Below, piece after piece: positions 5,939-6,117 of a stretch of 6,117 nt of DNA; positions within the stretch are counted from its first letter, which is position 1; each line of letters starts with the position of its first letter. The notes under the pieces were generated by a model. It saw only the letters and a list, made by a program, of their open reading frames with translations, was not told the DNA's origin and did no database searches. Location: the NCBI GenBank assembly GCA_041687475.1, contig JAWLBW010000289.1:1-6117 (forward strand). The letters run 5' to 3'. A program made the translations under genes and the position numbers. The stretch is from JAWLBW01 sp041687475. Lineage in GTDB: Bacteria; J088; JAWLBW01.

Positions 5939-6117
5939 CTAGTCGCTCCGTTTCTTTCGTGCGCGTTTGCCCTCCGCAGCCCAGGACGGCCAGGGAAGCG
6001 CCCGGTCCGAGAAGTCGACGGTGCGGTAGCCGGGAGCTTTCACGGATAGGCTTGGCGTTGACTCGAGGCGGGCGGCCAAAGTCTTTTTTCCGCGAATGAC
6101 TCCCACAAAAGTCCACG
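5939..6117 (-). CDS. 3' end of an unidentified minus-strand gene entering from the right
   Basis: On the minus strand a frame without stops runs from the window edge to TAG (complement of 5939-5941), giving 58 codons. The visible C-terminus contains VGVIRGKKTLAARLE, then KAPGYRTVDFSDRALPWPSWA, and ends in a basic tail, KRARKKRSD. The codon choices (GAC, GTC, CGC, GCC, TTC, GAG) match the neighbouring genes, and the sequence has protein-like composition, unlike the alternative frame at 6116-5835, which is rich in Arg and Ser and overlaps the end of the lipoprotein gene. No start codon need lie in the window. I cannot name the family from this fragment. It is convergent with the upstream lipoprotein gene, with about 60 bp between the stop codons. 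Confidence 0.5.
   Translation of the reverse strand, partial: WTFVGVIRGKKTLAARLESTPSLSVKAPGYRTVDFSDRALPWPSWAAEGKRARKKRSD

Noticed and set aside
5835..6116. A 93-codon minus-strand frame at the right edge
   Set aside because: It overlaps the end of the lipoprotein gene, is rich in Arg and Ser, and lacks protein-like patterning. Another minus-strand frame covering 5939-6117 fits the codon use of the neighbours better.

Overview
The window reads as chromosomal, GC-rich DNA (the genes favour G or C in the third codon position) from a Gram-negative bacterium. The gene order pheT - ihfA - small MerR regulator - tRNA-Pro(GGG) is one I associate with the former Deltaproteobacteria (Geobacter-like and Myxococcota-like lineages). 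Two predicted lipoproteins, one a copper-monooxygenase fold with a fused heme c site, fit a predatory or heterotrophic Myxococcota/Bradymonadota-type organism better than a classical sulfate or iron reducer. That placement is an inference from gene content only.

Left part (1-2424), the information-processing block. It holds the 3' part of pheT (phenylalanyl-tRNA synthetase beta chain), ihfA (integration host factor alpha, with an extra acidic tail) and a 127-residue MerR-type regulator, all on the plus strand. A short hairpin follows pheT and a plausible sigma70-type promoter precedes ihfA.

Middle part (2425-3038) has no protein gene. It holds degenerate 7-bp repeats that also occur, on the opposite strand, between ihfA and merR. 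It then has an extended -10 promoter, a complete tRNA-Pro(GGG) with encoded CCA, and a strong intrinsic terminator. A 73-nt segment follows that can fold into a compact three-way junction, and then a strong promoter for the next gene.

Right part (3039-6117), the envelope block. A 429-residue lipoprotein carries an N-terminal c-type heme motif followed by a two-domain PHM/DBM-like type II copper monooxygenase with all expected copper ligands. It is followed by an unrecognised 466-residue lipoprotein whose C-terminus holds two tandem four-cysteine modules. A further gene enters from the right on the minus strand; only its last 58 or so codons are visible, and it converges on the second lipoprotein.

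The most interesting points are the heme-copper fusion and its Cys-rich neighbour, the heptad repeat family, and the three-way-junction element. Nothing here is a defence island, CRISPR array or insertion sequence.
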